From Leifsonia sp. AG29 (GTDB lineage Bacteria; Actinomycetota; Actinomycetes; Actinomycetales; Microbacteriaceae): DNA of 64,000 bases. A program made the translations under genes and the position numbers. The stretch is from NCBI RefSeq assembly GCF_009765225.1, contig NZ_VMSF01000001.1, positions 1,860,001 to 1,924,000 of the forward strand. Direction: 5' to 3'. Of the stretch, positions 21,498-30,843 are shown piece by piece. The notes beneath the pieces were generated by a model. The model saw nothing but the letters and a program-made list of their open reading frames with translations. It made no database searches and was not told the DNA's origin. The first letter of the stretch is position 1; the number at the start of each line of letters is the position of its first letter.

Positions 21498-22826
21498 CTA
21501 CTGCGCCCTGCGGCCGCCGCGCCTCCGCCACGTCTCCATGAGTGCAACCCAAGTCGGGGCCACCTCTATTCCCTCGTCCTCGCGCAGACGACGGCGGGTG
21601 CGCCTCCGCGCGTGGACGAGGAAGCCGACGCCGATGCCGATGATCACGTACTGGATCGCGAACGCCCAGCGGAAGTGGTCGAGGTCGTAGAGGGTCGCCG
21701 CGTCGCCTCCGCGGTTCTGGAGGTCGAGGGACACGCCGATGAGGAACATCATGACGAAGCTCGCGAGGAAGCCGCCGACGTTGACGATGCCGTTCGCCGA
21801 TCCGAGGCTGTGGAGCGGGTTGAAGGTGCGGGCGAAGTCGAAGCCGATCAGCGACCCGGGGCCGCCGATCCCGATGGCGACGATGAGGACGATCACGAGC
21901 CACAGCGGCGGCGTGCCCGGCCAGAGGAGGACGACGGTCCAGACGACGCCCATCATGGCGACGATCCCGAGGACGAGGTTGCTCCGCCGCAGCGGGAATC
22001 GCGCCGTGAGGAGGCCCAGGATGGGACCCGCGATGAGACCGGCGACGACGAGCACGATGAGGAGGGACGCCGCCTCGGCCGGCTGGATGCCGAGCGCGAA
22101 GACGAGGAACGGGATGCCCCACATCAGGCTGAACACCGTCCCGGAGGACTGCGTGACGAAGTGCGACCAGAACCCGAGCTGGGTCCCGGGGCGCGCGAGG
22201 CTGATCCGCAGCTGCCGGATGGACTCGGCCCAGGTCGCGGGCCGCGGCCCCTCCGCCGAACCGGCCGGCCGGTCGGCGATCGACACGATGATGCCGACGA
22301 GCGCGAGCACCGAGAGGGAGGCGGCGGACAGGAACGCGGTCGTCCAGCCCGACTCGTGGAGGATGATCGCGAACGGCACGGCGGAGACCACCTGGCCGAG
22401 CTGGCCGATGTTGCCGATCCACTGGGACAGCTGGGGTACGAGCCTCCCCGTGAACCACGAGTTCGTGAGCCGCATGAGCGAGGTGAACACCGTCGCGTCG
22501 CCGGCTCCGACCAGGATGCGCCCGACGATCGCGACCGCGATCGTCGGCGAGAGCGCGACGGCGACCTGTCCGACGATCATGAGGGCCGTCCCGGCCACCA
22601 TCAGGGCCCGCGAGCCGACCCGGTCGATCAGGACTCCGACCGGGATCTGCATCGCGGCGTAGACGATCAGCTGCACGACGGCCAGCGTCGAGAGCACGGA
22701 GGCCGACACGTGGAACCGGTCGGTGGCGGCGACGCCGGCCACACCGATCGTCGTCCGCTGCGTGACCGCGACGAGATAGGCGAAGACCCCGACCCCGAAC
22801 ACCACCCAGGATCGACGAGAATTCAC
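21498..22826 (-). CDS. MFS transporter
   Basis: A 442-residue major facilitator protein with about twelve hydrophobic helices. The loop between helices 2 and 3 reads GVLIDRVGSRALMVAG, the classic MFS motif A (GxxxDRxGxRxxl). The final 45 residues are cytoplasmic and Arg-rich. The substrate is not evident; the general pattern resembles nitrate/nitrite- or sugar-type MFS proteins and cannot be refined. The start is GTG at 22826 with TAAGAT 6 nt upstream, suggesting a leaderless message. It is a single gene between sigA and the PAC2 gene, all on the minus strand. Confidence 0.85.
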   Translation of the reverse strand: MNSRRSWVVFGVGVFAYLVAVTQRTTIGVAGVAATDRFHVSASVLSTLAVVQLIVYAAMQIPVGVLIDRVGSRALMVAGTALMIVGQVAVALSPTIAVAIVGRILVGAGDATVFTSLMRLTNSWFTGRLVPQLSQWIGNIGQLGQVVSAVPFAIILHESGWTTAFLSAASLSVLALVGIIVSIADRPAGSAEGPRPATWAESIRQLRISLARPGTQLGFWSHFVTQSSGTVFSLMWGIPFLVFALGIQPAEAASLLIVLVVAGLIAGPILGLLTARFPLRRSNLVLGIVAMMGVVWTVVLLWPGTPPLWLVIVLIVAIGIGGPGSLIGFDFARTFNPLHSLGSANGIVNVGGFLASFVMMFLIGVSLDLQNRGGDAATLYDLDHFRWAFAIQYVIIGIGVGFLVHARRRTRRRLREDEGIEVAPTWVALMETWRRRGGRRAQ

Positions 22827-22832
22827 TGATCG

Positions 22833-22838
22833 ATCTTA
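22833..22838 (-). promoter_or_regulatory. -10 element of leaderless MFS gene
   Basis: TAAGAT on the minus strand ends 6 nt before the GTG start codon. Confidence 0.5.
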
Positions 22839-22897
22839 TGCCCCGGGCTCGGGATGCTCCCGACGGGCCGGCGTGGAGGTCGCGACGGCGGCGGCGC

Positions 22898-23827
22898 TCA
22901 GCGGTCGCCGCGCGGGTTCTCCTCGTCGCCGTGGCGCCGGAAGGCGAGGAAGTTCTCGAGCTCGGCGGCGATCTCGTCGGCCGAGGGGAGTTCGCCGTCG
23001 CTGTCGGTCAGCGGGGAGCGCAGCTGCGTGTCCTCCATGTAGGAGTCGTGCCGCTCCTCCAGCGTGCCGACCAGGCGGCCGAGTTCGGGGTTCCCCGCGA
23101 CCTGCTCGTCGATGTTGGCGACGAACTCCCGGTCCTCCTGACGGAGACGGTCGGTCGGGAAGATGAGCCCCGTCGCGGCGCTGATGGAGTCGAGCGCTGC
23201 CACGGCGGCGGCCGGGTACTCGGTGTCGGCGAGATAGTGCGGCACGAGCAGGATGAACCCCGCCGTCGGATACGACAGCTGCTGGAGGCGGTACTCCAGG
23301 AGGTGCAGGGCGTTGGCCGGCACCTGCGTGTGCGGCTTCCAGATCGACATGCTCTCGATGAGGTCGCTGCGGTTGCCGCTCACCGTGACGCCGATGGGCC
23401 GGGTGTGGGGCACGGGCATGGGGATGGAGTGCACCCACGTCACCGTGCGGACCTTGAACCGCTCGATCAGGCCGAGCACCGCCTCCGTGAACGCCTCCCA
23501 GCGGAAGTCCGGCTCGAACCCGGAGAGGAAGAGGAACGGCTGGCGCAGCTCGTCGTAGGCGAGGTACAGCTTGAGCGTCTGCGGCTGGTAGTCGGTGAGG
23601 TGGTCCTGGTCGAAGTAGATGATGGGGCGCCGGGCGCGGTAGTCGAGCAGGATGTCGGCATCGAAGGTCGCGACCACCTCGTTGTCGAGGGTGCCGAGCA
23701 GATAGGTGCCGAGCTGGCTGACGCCGGAGCCGGCGTCCGCGAAGCCGGTCAGCCCCGCGACCAGGGGCAGTCCCTCGGGCACATGGAGTGCCGGTCCGAG
23801 CTCGAAAAGTTCCCCGGGGTCTCGCAT
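22898..23827 (-). CDS. PAC2 family protein (proteasome assembly chaperone-like)
   Basis: A 309-residue soluble protein of the PAC2 superfamily. Family features include GLTGFADAGSGVSQLGTYLL at about 25-45, FDADILLDYRARRP at about 55-68, and the SGFEPDFRWEAF and GIPMPVPHTRP-type blocks. In Actinobacteria this family is very widespread and its role is not established; homology to eukaryotic proteasome chaperones suggests protein assembly, but that is not shown. The C-terminal 50 residues are acidic. Transcription appears leaderless (TAGAGT 6 nt before the ATG). It diverges from pepA with 103 bp between the starts. Confidence 0.85.
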   Translation of the reverse strand: MRDPGELFELGPALHVPEGLPLVAGLTGFADAGSGVSQLGTYLLGTLDNEVVATFDADILLDYRARRPIIYFDQDHLTDYQPQTLKLYLAYDELRQPFLFLSGFEPDFRWEAFTEAVLGLIERFKVRTVTWVHSIPMPVPHTRPIGVTVSGNRSDLIESMSIWKPHTQVPANALHLLEYRLQQLSYPTAGFILLVPHYLADTEYPAAAVAALDSISAATGLIFPTDRLRQEDREFVANIDEQVAGNPELGRLVGTLEERHDSYMEDTQLRSPLTDSDGELPSADEIAAELENFLAFRRHGDEENPRGDR

Positions 23828-23833
23828 ACCTCA

Positions 23834-23839
23834 ACTCTA
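23834..23839 (-). promoter_or_regulatory. -10 element of leaderless PAC2 gene
   Basis: TAGAGT on the minus strand ends 6 nt before the ATG start codon. Confidence 0.55.
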
Positions 23840-23918
23840 AGACGGCGGCGCCGACGCGGGCTGACCTCGGCGCCCCGAACGGCACGCCCACAGCGAACAC
23901 CCGGGGAGACCGAGCCGT

Positions 23919-23924
23919 TAGGGT
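23919..23924 (+). promoter_or_regulatory. -10 element of leaderless pepA
   Basis: TAGGGT ends 6 nt before the ATG of the leucyl aminopeptidase gene; no Shine-Dalgarno sequence is present. Confidence 0.55.
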
Positions 23925-23930
23925 CGGATC

Positions 23931-25433
23931 ATGACCGTTCCCGCCCTCACGCTCTCCGCTTCTCTGCCCTCCTCGCCTGCTGCCGACGTGCTCGTGATCG
24001 CTGCGCGCGCCTCCCGCGGAGAGGCCGTGCCCGCCGCCTCGGCGGCGCTCTCCTCCGCGGCGCTCGAGGCCGTCGCCTCCGTGCTCGGGCAGATCGGTTT
24101 CGGGGGCGGGCGCGACGAGCTCGTCCGGCTGCCCGGAGGGGAGGCGCACCCACCGCTGGCCGTGATCGGCCTCTCCGAGGCGGTCGACGCCGACGCGTTC
24201 CGCTACGCCGCAGGAAGCGCGGTGCGCCAGCTGGCGGGCACCGGGAACGTCGCGATCGGACTGCCGGCCGGCAGCGAGGAGGAGCTCGGGGCCGTCCTCG
24301 AGGGTGCCGCGCTCGGCGCCTACGGCTACGCCGAGTACCGCGTGAAGAGCAAGGCCGGGGCGAAGACGCCCGTCGCCTCGATCACGGTGATCGGCACCTC
24401 CGCGGACGACGAGGCCCTCGTCGCCCGCGCTGTCGCGGTCGCCGAGGCGGCCTCGCTCGTCAAGGACCTCGTCAACATGCCGCCGCTCGACCTCTACCCG
24501 GCGACGTTCGCGGAGCGCGCCCGCACCGAAGCCGAGGCCGTCGGCGCGCGCGTCACTGTGTGGGACGAGGAGGAGCTGGCCGCCGACGGCTTCGGCGGCA
24601 TCCTCGGCGTCGGCCAGGGGTCCACGCGGCCCCCGCGGCTGGTCAAGGTCGAATACGCGCCGACGGGCGCCTCCCGTCACCTGGCGCTCGTCGGGAAGGG
24701 CATCACCTTCGACTCCGGCGGCCTGTCGCTGAAGCCGGCGACCGGCATGGTGGGAATGAAGTACGACATGACGGGTGCGGCCACGGTCCTCGCCGTCGCG
24801 CTGGCGGCCGCGCGTCTCGCACTGCCCGTCCGCGTCACCGCGTGGCTCTGCCTGGCCGAGAACATGCCGTCCGGGTCCGCGATCCGCCCGAACGACGTGC
24901 TGCGGATCCGCGGCGGCCGCACGGTGGAGGTGCTCAACACCGATGCCGAAGGACGCCTCGTCATGGCCGACGGCCTCGTCGCGGCGAGCGAGGAGCGACC
25001 GGACGCGATCGTCGACGTCGCGACGCTGACCGGCGCCGCGATGGTGGCCCTCGGCACGCGCTACGCCGCCGTCATGGGGTCCGACGACCTCGTCGAGGAC
25101 GTCATCGCGGCGGCGAAGGCCACGGGAGAGCTCCTCTGGCCCATGCCGCTGCCGGACGAGCTGCGCGCCACGATCGCCTCCGATGTGGCCGACATCGCCA
25201 ATGCCAATCCGGGCAACACCGCTGGCGGCATGCTTCTCGCGGGCGTCTTCCTGCAGGAGTTCGTCGGGCGCACCGGGGAGGGCGACGACGCGCCCCGGAT
25301 CCCGTGGGCGCACCTGGACATCGCCGGACCGGCCAAGGGACCGAACTCTCCCTACGGCTTCACGGGCAAGGGCCCGTCCGCGGTGAGCGTAAGGGCGCTC
25401 ATCCGTTTGGCCGAGGACATTTCGCGGAAGTAG
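23931..25433 (+). CDS. pepA: Leucyl aminopeptidase (M17 family)
   Basis: A 500-residue M17 aminopeptidase that removes N-terminal residues from peptides, with two metal ions in a hexameric cytoplasmic enzyme. The C-terminal catalytic domain shows GKGITFDSGGLSLKP (metal Lys and Asp), MKYDMTGAATVLA, and NTDAEGRLVMADGL, the M17 signature with metal Asp and Glu and catalytic Arg. The N-terminal macro-like domain (1-165) is variable, as usual. Length is normal. The start follows a leaderless -10. Twin hairpins after the stop probably terminate it ahead of lpdA. Confidence 0.95.
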   Translation: MTVPALTLSASLPSSPAADVLVIAARASRGEAVPAASAALSSAALEAVASVLGQIGFGGGRDELVRLPGGEAHPPLAVIGLSEAVDADAFRYAAGSAVRQLAGTGNVAIGLPAGSEEELGAVLEGAALGAYGYAEYRVKSKAGAKTPVASITVIGTSADDEALVARAVAVAEAASLVKDLVNMPPLDLYPATFAERARTEAEAVGARVTVWDEEELAADGFGGILGVGQGSTRPPRLVKVEYAPTGASRHLALVGKGITFDSGGLSLKPATGMVGMKYDMTGAATVLAVALAAARLALPVRVTAWLCLAENMPSGSAIRPNDVLRIRGGRTVEVLNTDAEGRLVMADGLVAASEERPDAIVDVATLTGAAMVALGTRYAAVMGSDDLVEDVIAAAKATGELLWPMPLPDELRATIASDVADIANANPGNTAGGMLLAGVFLQEFVGRTGEGDDAPRIPWAHLDIAGPAKGPNSPYGFTGKGPSAVSVRALIRLAEDISRK

Positions 25434-25447
25434 TAGGGTCGTATGGG

Positions 25448-25483
25448 CGAGAAATTCTCGTCCTGGGCGAGCAATCCTCGCCC
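25448..25483 (+). terminator. Twin hairpins downstream of pepA
   Basis: Two adjacent stems lie 15 bp after the pepA stop: CGAGAA-A-TTCTCG (25448-25460) and GGGCGAG-CAATC-CTCGCCC (25465-25483). There is no T-tract, so termination may be partial, with read-through into lpdA possible. Confidence 0.5.
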
Positions 25484-25554
25484 GTCATCACCCTGCCGCG
25501 AGCCATCCCCTCGGGGCAGGAACGTGTCCTGAAGATGCGCGAGGGAGTTGCTGG

Positions 25555-26928
25555 GTGTCTGAGCAGAACTTTGACATTGTGGTGCTCGGCGGTGGGAGTG
25601 GAGGCTACGCAGCGGCGCTGCGTGCGGCCGAGCTCGGATTCACCGTCGGGATGGTCGAGAAGGACAAGGTCGGCGGCACCTGCCTGCACCGCGGCTGCGT
25701 CCCGACCAAGGCGCTGCTCCACGCGGCGGAGGTCGCGGACTACTCGCGCGAGTCGGCCAAGTACGGCATCGTGACGCAGCTGCAGGGCGTCGACATCAAC
25801 GGCGTCTCCGAGTACCGCAAGGGCATCGTCGCGAAGAAGTACAAGGGCCTCCAGGGCCTCGTCAAGGCGCGCGGCATCACCGTCATCGAGGGCGAGGGGC
25901 GCCTCACCTCCCCCACCACCGTGCAGGTCGGCGACCAGACCGTCACGGGCAAGAACATCATCCTGGCGACCGGCTCCTACTCGCGCTCGCTGCCCGGCCT
26001 CGAGATCGGCGGCCGCGTGATCGCCAGCGAGCAGGCGCTCGAGCTCGACTTCGTTCCGCGCAAGGTGGCGGTGCTGGGCGGCGGCGTCATCGGCGTCGAG
26101 TTCGCCAGCGTCTGGAAGTCGTTCGGCGCCGAGGTCACGATCATCGAGGCCCTCCCCCACCTCGTCCCCAACGAGGACGAGTCGATCAGCAAGTCGCTCG
26201 AGCGCGCCTTCCGCCGCCGCGGCATCGACTACCGCCTGGGCGTCCGCTTCGCCGGCGTCACCCAGAACGAGAACGGCGTCGTCGTCTCGCTCGAGAACGG
26301 CGACACCGTCGAGGCCGAGCTGCTCCTCGTGGCCGTCGGCCGCGGCCCGCTGACCCAGAACCTCGGCTACGAGGAGGTCGGCGTCACCCTCGACCGCGGC
26401 TTCGTCATCACCGACGAGCGTCTCCGCACCTCCGTCCCGGGCGTCTACGCCGTCGGCGACATCGTCCCGGGCCTCCAGCTCGCGCACCGCGGCTTCCAGC
26501 AGGGCATCTTCGTCGCCGAGGAGATCGCGGGCCTCAACCCGATCGTCATCCCCGACGTCAACATCCCGAAGGTCACGTACTGCGACCCCGAGGTCGCGTC
26601 GATCGGCCTCACCGAGGCGAAGGCCGTCGAGCAGTACGGCGCCGACAAGGTCAAGAGCTACGACTACAGCCTGGCCGGGAACGCGAAGAGCGAGATCATC
26701 GGCACGAACGGGTCCGTCAAGGTCGTCCGCGTCGAGGACGGCCCCGTCGTCGGCGTGCACATGATCGGCGCCCGCGTCGGCGAGCTGATCGGCGAGGCGC
26801 AGCTCGCGGTCAACTGGGAGGCGTACCCGGAGGACATCGCCCCGCTCCTCCACGCGCACCCCACCCAGAACGAGTCGCTCGGCGAGGCCTTCCTGTACCT
26901 CTCCGGAAAGCCGCTCCACACCCTTTAG
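25555..26928 (+). CDS. lpdA: Dihydrolipoyl dehydrogenase (E3)
   Basis: A 457-residue FAD flavoprotein that reoxidises dihydrolipoamide with NAD+. The N-terminal FAD site is VVLGGGSGGYAAALRA, and the redox disulfide is Cys43/Cys48 in GGTCLHRGCVPTK. The NAD site is VLGGGVIGVEFAS. The second FAD motif is GVYAVGDI, and the C-terminal HAHPTQNESLGEAF holds the catalytic His-Glu pair. The start is GTG at 25555 with GAGGGAG 7 nt upstream. The E2 gene follows in the same direction after a hairpin, so the pair serves the 2-oxo acid dehydrogenase complexes. E1 is not in the window. Confidence 0.97.
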   Translation: MSEQNFDIVVLGGGSGGYAAALRAAELGFTVGMVEKDKVGGTCLHRGCVPTKALLHAAEVADYSRESAKYGIVTQLQGVDINGVSEYRKGIVAKKYKGLQGLVKARGITVIEGEGRLTSPTTVQVGDQTVTGKNIILATGSYSRSLPGLEIGGRVIASEQALELDFVPRKVAVLGGGVIGVEFASVWKSFGAEVTIIEALPHLVPNEDESISKSLERAFRRRGIDYRLGVRFAGVTQNENGVVVSLENGDTVEAELLLVAVGRGPLTQNLGYEEVGVTLDRGFVITDERLRTSVPGVYAVGDIVPGLQLAHRGFQQGIFVAEEIAGLNPIVIPDVNIPKVTYCDPEVASIGLTEAKAVEQYGADKVKSYDYSLAGNAKSEIIGTNGSVKVVRVEDGPVVGVHMIGARVGELIGEAQLAVNWEAYPEDIAPLLHAHPTQNESLGEAFLYLSGKPLHTL

Positions 26929-26934
26929 GTCGCA

Positions 26935-26961
26935 GCGGCCGCGCCCGACGGGCGCGGCCGC
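26935..26961 (+). terminator. Strong hairpin between lpdA and sucB
   Basis: A perfect 12-bp G+C stem (26935-26946 with 26950-26961) and a 3-nt loop start just after the lpdA stop. There is no T-run, so it may end lpdA transcription or protect its 3' end from decay. Confidence 0.6.
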
Positions 26962-27040
26962 TCGTCCGACGGCCGCCTCCCCGTTCGCGGACGCGGCTGC
27001 AATAAGCTACTGAACGATCAGGTTTGAAGGAGAGAAGCTC

Positions 27041-28528
27041 ATGAGCGAATCCGTCAGCCTCCCGGCGCTCGGCGAGAGCGTCACGGAAGGCACGGTCACC
27101 CGCTGGCTGAAGAACGTTGGCGACCGTGTCGAGGTGGACGAGCCCCTGCTCGAAGTCTCGACCGACAAGGTCGACACCGAGATCCCGTCGCCGATCGCCG
27201 GGGTCGTCGAGGCGATCCTGGTGCAGGAGGACGAGACGGTCGAGGTGGGCACCGCGCTCGTGACCATCGGCGACGGTTCCGGAGCCGGCGCCGAGGCGCC
27301 CGCTGCTCCCGCCGAGGAGGCGCCTGCCGCGCAGGAGGCCCCCGCCGCGCCCGCTGCTCCCGCTGCTCCCGCTCAGGAGGCTCCGGCCGCTCCCGCGCCC
27401 GCTCAGGAGGCGCCCGCCGCCACAGAGCCGGGCTACGCACCGCCCGCCGCTCCGGCACCCGCCGCACCCGCCCCGGCACCGCAGGCCGTGCCCGCTCAGG
27501 AAGCGCAGGCTCCGGCGCCCGCCGCTCCCGCTCCTGCGCCCGCCGCTCCCGCTCCTGCCGCTCCGGCCGCCGCTGCGCCCGCTCCCACGGCGCCCGCAGC
27601 TCCCGCCTCGTCGGGCGCGCACGCCGGCAACGCCGGCTACGTGACGCCGATCGTCCGCAAGCTCGCCCACGAGCAGGGCGTCGACCTCTCGACGGTCACC
27701 GGCACCGGCGTCGGCGGACGGATCCGCAAGGAGGACATCCTCTCCGCCGCGGCGCCCGCCCCGGCTGCTTCCGCTCCGGCCGTCTCCGCGGCCCCGAAGC
27801 TCGAGGTCTCGCCGCTGCGCGGGACGACGCAGCCGATGTCCCGCCTCCGCAAGGTCGTGGCCGAGCGCGCCGTCGTGTCGATGCAGTCGACCGCTCAGCT
27901 CACGACGGTCGTCGAGGTCGATGTCACGAAGGTGGCCGCGCTGCGCAACCGCGTGAAGGACGACTTCCAGGCGAAGACCGGCGTGAAGCTGTCCTTCCTG
28001 CCGTTCTTCGCGCTCGCGGCGGCCGAGGCGCTCAAGGCGTACCCGGTCATCAACGCGACCGTCGACGGCGACAGCATCGTCTACCCGGACCACGAGAACA
28101 TCTCCATCGCGGTCGACACCGAGCGCGGCCTCCTCACCCCGGTCGTGCGGAACGCGTCCGACCTCGACGTGGCCGGTCTCGCCAAGGAGATCGCCGACCT
28201 CGCCGAGCGCACCCGCGACAACCGCCTGAAGCCGGACGAGCTCGCCGGCGGCACCTTCACCCTCACGAACACCGGTTCGCGGGGCGCCCTGTTCGACACC
28301 CCCGTGGTGTTCCTCCCCCAGGTCGCCATCCTCGGCACCGGCATCGTGACGAAGAAGCCCGTCGTCATCACCGCCGACGGAACCGACTCGATCGCCATCC
28401 GCTCGACCGTCTACCTGGCCCTGTCGTACGACCACCGCATCGTCGACGGCGCCGACGCCGCCCGCTTCCTCGTCGCGGTGAAGAACCGCCTCGAGAGCGG
28501 CGACTTCGAGGGCGACCTCGGTATCTGA
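27041..28528 (+). CDS. sucB: 2-oxo acid dehydrogenase E2 component, dihydrolipoyl acyltransferase
   Basis: A 495-residue E2. Residues 1-78 are one lipoyl domain with lipoylated Lys43 in [14 protein letters not shown]. Residues 82-198 are a flexible Ala/Pro linker. Residues 199-235 are the peripheral-subunit-binding domain ([25 protein letters not shown]). The rest is the trimeric catalytic domain, with His465 in SYDHRIVDG. In Actinobacteria this gene, often called sucB, supplies the E2 of pyruvate dehydrogenase and of the mixed PDH-ODH complex. AAGGAGAGAAG precedes the ATG. lpdA upstream and lipBA downstream belong to the same pathway. It is convergent with the pseudokinase gene with 4 bp between the stops. 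Confidence 0.95.
   Translation: MSESVSLPALGESVTEGTVTRWLKNVGDRVEVDEPLLEVSTDKVDTEIPSPIAGVVEAILVQEDETVEVGTALVTIGDGSGAGAEAPAAPAEEAPAAQEAPAAPAAPAAPAQEAPAAPAPAQEAPAATEPGYAPPAAPAPAAPAPAPQAVPAQEAQAPAPAAPAPAPAAPAPAAPAAAAPAPTAPAAPASSGAHAGNAGYVTPIVRKLAHEQGVDLSTVTGTGVGGRIRKEDILSAAAPAPAASAPAVSAAPKLEVSPLRGTTQPMSRLRKVVAERAVVSMQSTAQLTTVVEVDVTKVAALRNRVKDDFQAKTGVKLSFLPFFALAAAEALKAYPVINATVDGDSIVYPDHENISIAVDTERGLLTPVVRNASDLDVAGLAKEIADLAERTRDNRLKPDELAGGTFTLTNTGSRGALFDTPVVFLPQVAILGTGIVTKKPVVITADGTDSIAIRSTVYLALSYDHRIVDGADAARFLVAVKNRLESGDFEGDLGI
27284..27634 (+). repeat. Ala/Pro-rich linker repeats inside sucB
   Basis: About 117 codons encode nearly only Ala and Pro, with recurring QEAPAA and APAAP units (residues 82-198 of E2). 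The DNA is correspondingly repetitive (GCTCCCGC, CAGGAGGC). The linker lets the lipoyl arm swing between active sites; its length is prone to slippage. Confidence 0.8.
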
Positions 28529-28532
28529 TCCC

Positions 28533-30053
28533 TCACGGGAAGATAGCGCGCACACGCCATCCGGCCTCGCTCCTCACCACGAGGAGCGAGGCCGGACCGC
28601 TTTTCGGCGTCCGCTCGCGGTCGGGAGCGACCGCGACGAGCGCCGCGTCCGCCCATCGGTCGACCAGGCTGATCGACGAGCCCGAGTAGTCGCGCGCGTC
28701 GGCGCCTCCCGGTTCTGTCAACTGCGCCGACTCCAGCGCGAGTGCTTCGCCGTCGTCGAGGAAGACCTCCGCCAGGCAGGACCGGTCCGGAGATCGCGCG
28801 GCGAAGCAGGCGTGCCGAGCTTGGAGAAGGGCCGCGGTCGCATCGACCGGGTCCGCGTCCGGTCCTGCGAGGTCGGTCCTTCCGTCGGACGGCCCGGGCC
28901 CGGGTGTGGCGTGCGGACTCGAGTCGCCGGGAACAGGGTCCGTCGATCGCGGCGTGGGAGGGCGGAAAGCGTCTGCGGATCCCGGAACGGATGATGCGGT
29001 CACAGCCGGCGAAGCCTCAGCCGCGGGCGGGCGGGAGGCATGTCCTCCGTCCGCTCGCTCGGACGGGACGAGCAACAGCACTGCGACGGCCCCGATGACC
29101 GGCACGGCGGCCGCGACCACGAGGCGCGGCCGTGCCTTGACCCACCCCGACACCCGGCTCCCGATCTGGGCTCCCGGGCGGCCGTCGAGGAACGCCAGGA
29201 TGCGATTCGCACGGTCGCCCACCGGTGCGAGGGAGGCCGCGCTTCTCCGCCCCTCACGCCGCGGCGACGCCTGCTGGCCCGGCGCGGCCCGCGCTGCCGC
29301 CGTCTGCCCGTGCAGCGCCGCCGGCTCGGTCTGACCGAGCACCGCCTCCACGACCCGCTCCCAGGCGAGCGCGGGGGCCTCGATGCTCGAGAAGTCGGCG
29401 TCGAAACCCCATCCGGCGGCGACGAGGCCGCGCTCGACCGCCACGAGCAGCGTGCCTCCTCCTGAGCCGAGACCCGCGGCCGTCGCCTGCGCGCACAGCT
29501 CTCGCGCCAGGCTCCTGAAAGCCGAGACGTCGTCTGCCAGCGCGACCGGGTTCAGCGGGCGAAGGGCATCGCCGACGGCGATCGCCGGACAGCCGTTCTC
29601 TCGGAGATGGACCGTCCCGACCGCGGGAACCGCACCGCCCAGCCCCGCACCGTGGAGCGCGGCGAGCCCGCGCGCGACCCCGATCAGCACGGTGGCGACC
29701 TGGTCGGAGCGGATTCCCCCACGAATGAGGTCGTCCAGCCCGCCGCCCGCTGCGTACTCGGTTACGCGCGCACGAACGGCCGAATGGCCGCTGCGGGGTT
29801 CTTCGATCACGCCCAGCACGTGCTCGCTCCGAACGGCGGTCTGCTCAGGGGCCGCGCTTGGAGAACCACTCAGGCTCTCGCCTCCTTGCGGGCCGGGCGA
29901 AAGCTCGAGGAGGCTCGCGGCGTCGAGCCCAGCCCCCTCGACGAGCAGGCGCACACGCGACCGCGGGCACGGAAGCGGGCCGATGACGGTCCAGCCGCGC
30001 CGGCGGCACAGGGCGCGTGCGAGGCGATCGAGATTCGGGGATGACGCGGACAC
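28533..30053 (-). CDS. Pseudokinase-like single-pass membrane protein of unknown function
   Basis: A 506-residue protein I do not recognise as a named family. Residues 75-245 have the rhythm of an actinobacterial Ser/Thr kinase: VARGLAALHGAGL resembles the helix before the catalytic loop, and ADDVSAFRSLARELCAQ resembles helix F. The VAIK lysine, HRD loop and DFG are absent (the DFG position is AVGD), so catalysis is unlikely. A basic stretch is followed by one membrane helix (311-330), then a Pro/Ser-rich external linker (330-400) and a small extracellular domain with one Cys pair (HACFAARSPDRSC). The start is GTG at 30053. It may bind a partner or phosphorylated ligand rather than act as an enzyme. 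Confidence 0.7.
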   Translation of the reverse strand: MSASSPNLDRLARALCRRRGWTVIGPLPCPRSRVRLLVEGAGLDAASLLELSPGPQGGESLSGSPSAAPEQTAVRSEHVLGVIEEPRSGHSAVRARVTEYAAGGGLDDLIRGGIRSDQVATVLIGVARGLAALHGAGLGGAVPAVGTVHLRENGCPAIAVGDALRPLNPVALADDVSAFRSLARELCAQATAAGLGSGGGTLLVAVERGLVAAGWGFDADFSSIEAPALAWERVVEAVLGQTEPAALHGQTAAARAAPGQQASPRREGRRSAASLAPVGDRANRILAFLDGRPGAQIGSRVSGWVKARPRLVVAAAVPVIGAVAVLLLVPSERADGGHASRPPAAEASPAVTASSVPGSADAFRPPTPRSTDPVPGDSSPHATPGPGPSDGRTDLAGPDADPVDATAALLQARHACFAARSPDRSCLAEVFLDDGEALALESAQLTEPGGADARDYSGSSISLVDRWADAALVAVAPDRERTPKSGPASLLVVRSEAGWRVRAIFP

Positions 30054-30168
30054 CCTCTGATCAGACCGCAGTGGCGGGCCGGAGCGGTCGACCTCGGCGA
30101 GATCTGTGCGATGCGGCCGCCGAACACGAGGTGTGGAGGCCGACTCGAATTAATAGACCGAGTACACA

Positions 30169-30174
30169 TAAGCT
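30169..30174 (+). promoter_or_regulatory. -10 element of leaderless lipB
   Basis: TAAGCT ends 6 nt before the ATG at 30181. Confidence 0.55.
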
Positions 30175-30180
30175 GTGGGC

Positions 30181-30843
30181 ATGACCATCTTCGACCAGAG
30201 CGGGCTCGGCGCAACCCCCGTGCCCTACCTCGACGGCCTCCGACGGCAGCGCGACCTGCACGCCGCCGTCGTCGCCGGCACCCGACCCGACACCGTGCTC
30301 CTCCTCGAGCACGAAGCCGTCTATACGGCCGGCAAGCGCACGGCGCCCGAGGAGCGCCCCACCGACGGCACCCCGGTGATCGACGTCGACCGCGGCGGGA
30401 AGATCACCTGGCACGGGCCGGGCCAGCTCGTCGGGTACCCGATCCTCCACCTCCGTGAGCCGATCGACGTCGTCGGGTACGTGCGCAGCCTCGAGGCCGT
30501 CCTGATCGACGCTCTCGGCGCGGTCGGCGTCCGCGGCGAACGCGTGGAGGGTCGCTCCGGAGTCTGGCTGCCGGCGTCGTCCACCGGTGCCGCGCAGGAC
30601 GAGAAGATCGCCGCCATCGGCATCCGCGTGGCGGAGGGCGTGACCATGCACGGTTTCGCCCTCAACTGCTCGAACGACCTGGACGCCTACGACCGCATCG
30701 TCGCGTGCGGCATCCGCGACGCCGGAGTCACGACGATCTCCCGGGTGCTCGGGCGAACGGTGACGCCGGAGCAGATCGCTCCCCACGTCATCGCCGCCTT
30801 CGAGCGCGAGTTCGCTCCCGTCGGCGAGGGGGTGCCCGCATGA
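30181..30843 (+). CDS. lipB: Lipoyl(octanoyl) transferase
   Basis: A 220-residue LipB. It transfers octanoate from acyl carrier protein to the lipoyl domain lysine (here E2 Lys43). The catalytic dyad is Lys142 (DEKIAAIGI) and Cys176 (RIVACGI), the same numbers as in the M. tuberculosis enzyme. [17 protein letters not shown] is the substrate-binding signature. I chose the ATG at 30181, 6 nt after TAAGCT, over a GTG two codons earlier. It overlaps lipA by ATGA, so the two lipoate steps are co-expressed. Confidence 0.96.
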   Translation: MTIFDQSGLGATPVPYLDGLRRQRDLHAAVVAGTRPDTVLLLEHEAVYTAGKRTAPEERPTDGTPVIDVDRGGKITWHGPGQLVGYPILHLREPIDVVGYVRSLEAVLIDALGAVGVRGERVEGRSGVWLPASSTGAAQDEKIAAIGIRVAEGVTMHGFALNCSNDLDAYDRIVACGIRDAGVTTISRVLGRTVTPEQIAPHVIAAFEREFAPVGEGVPA

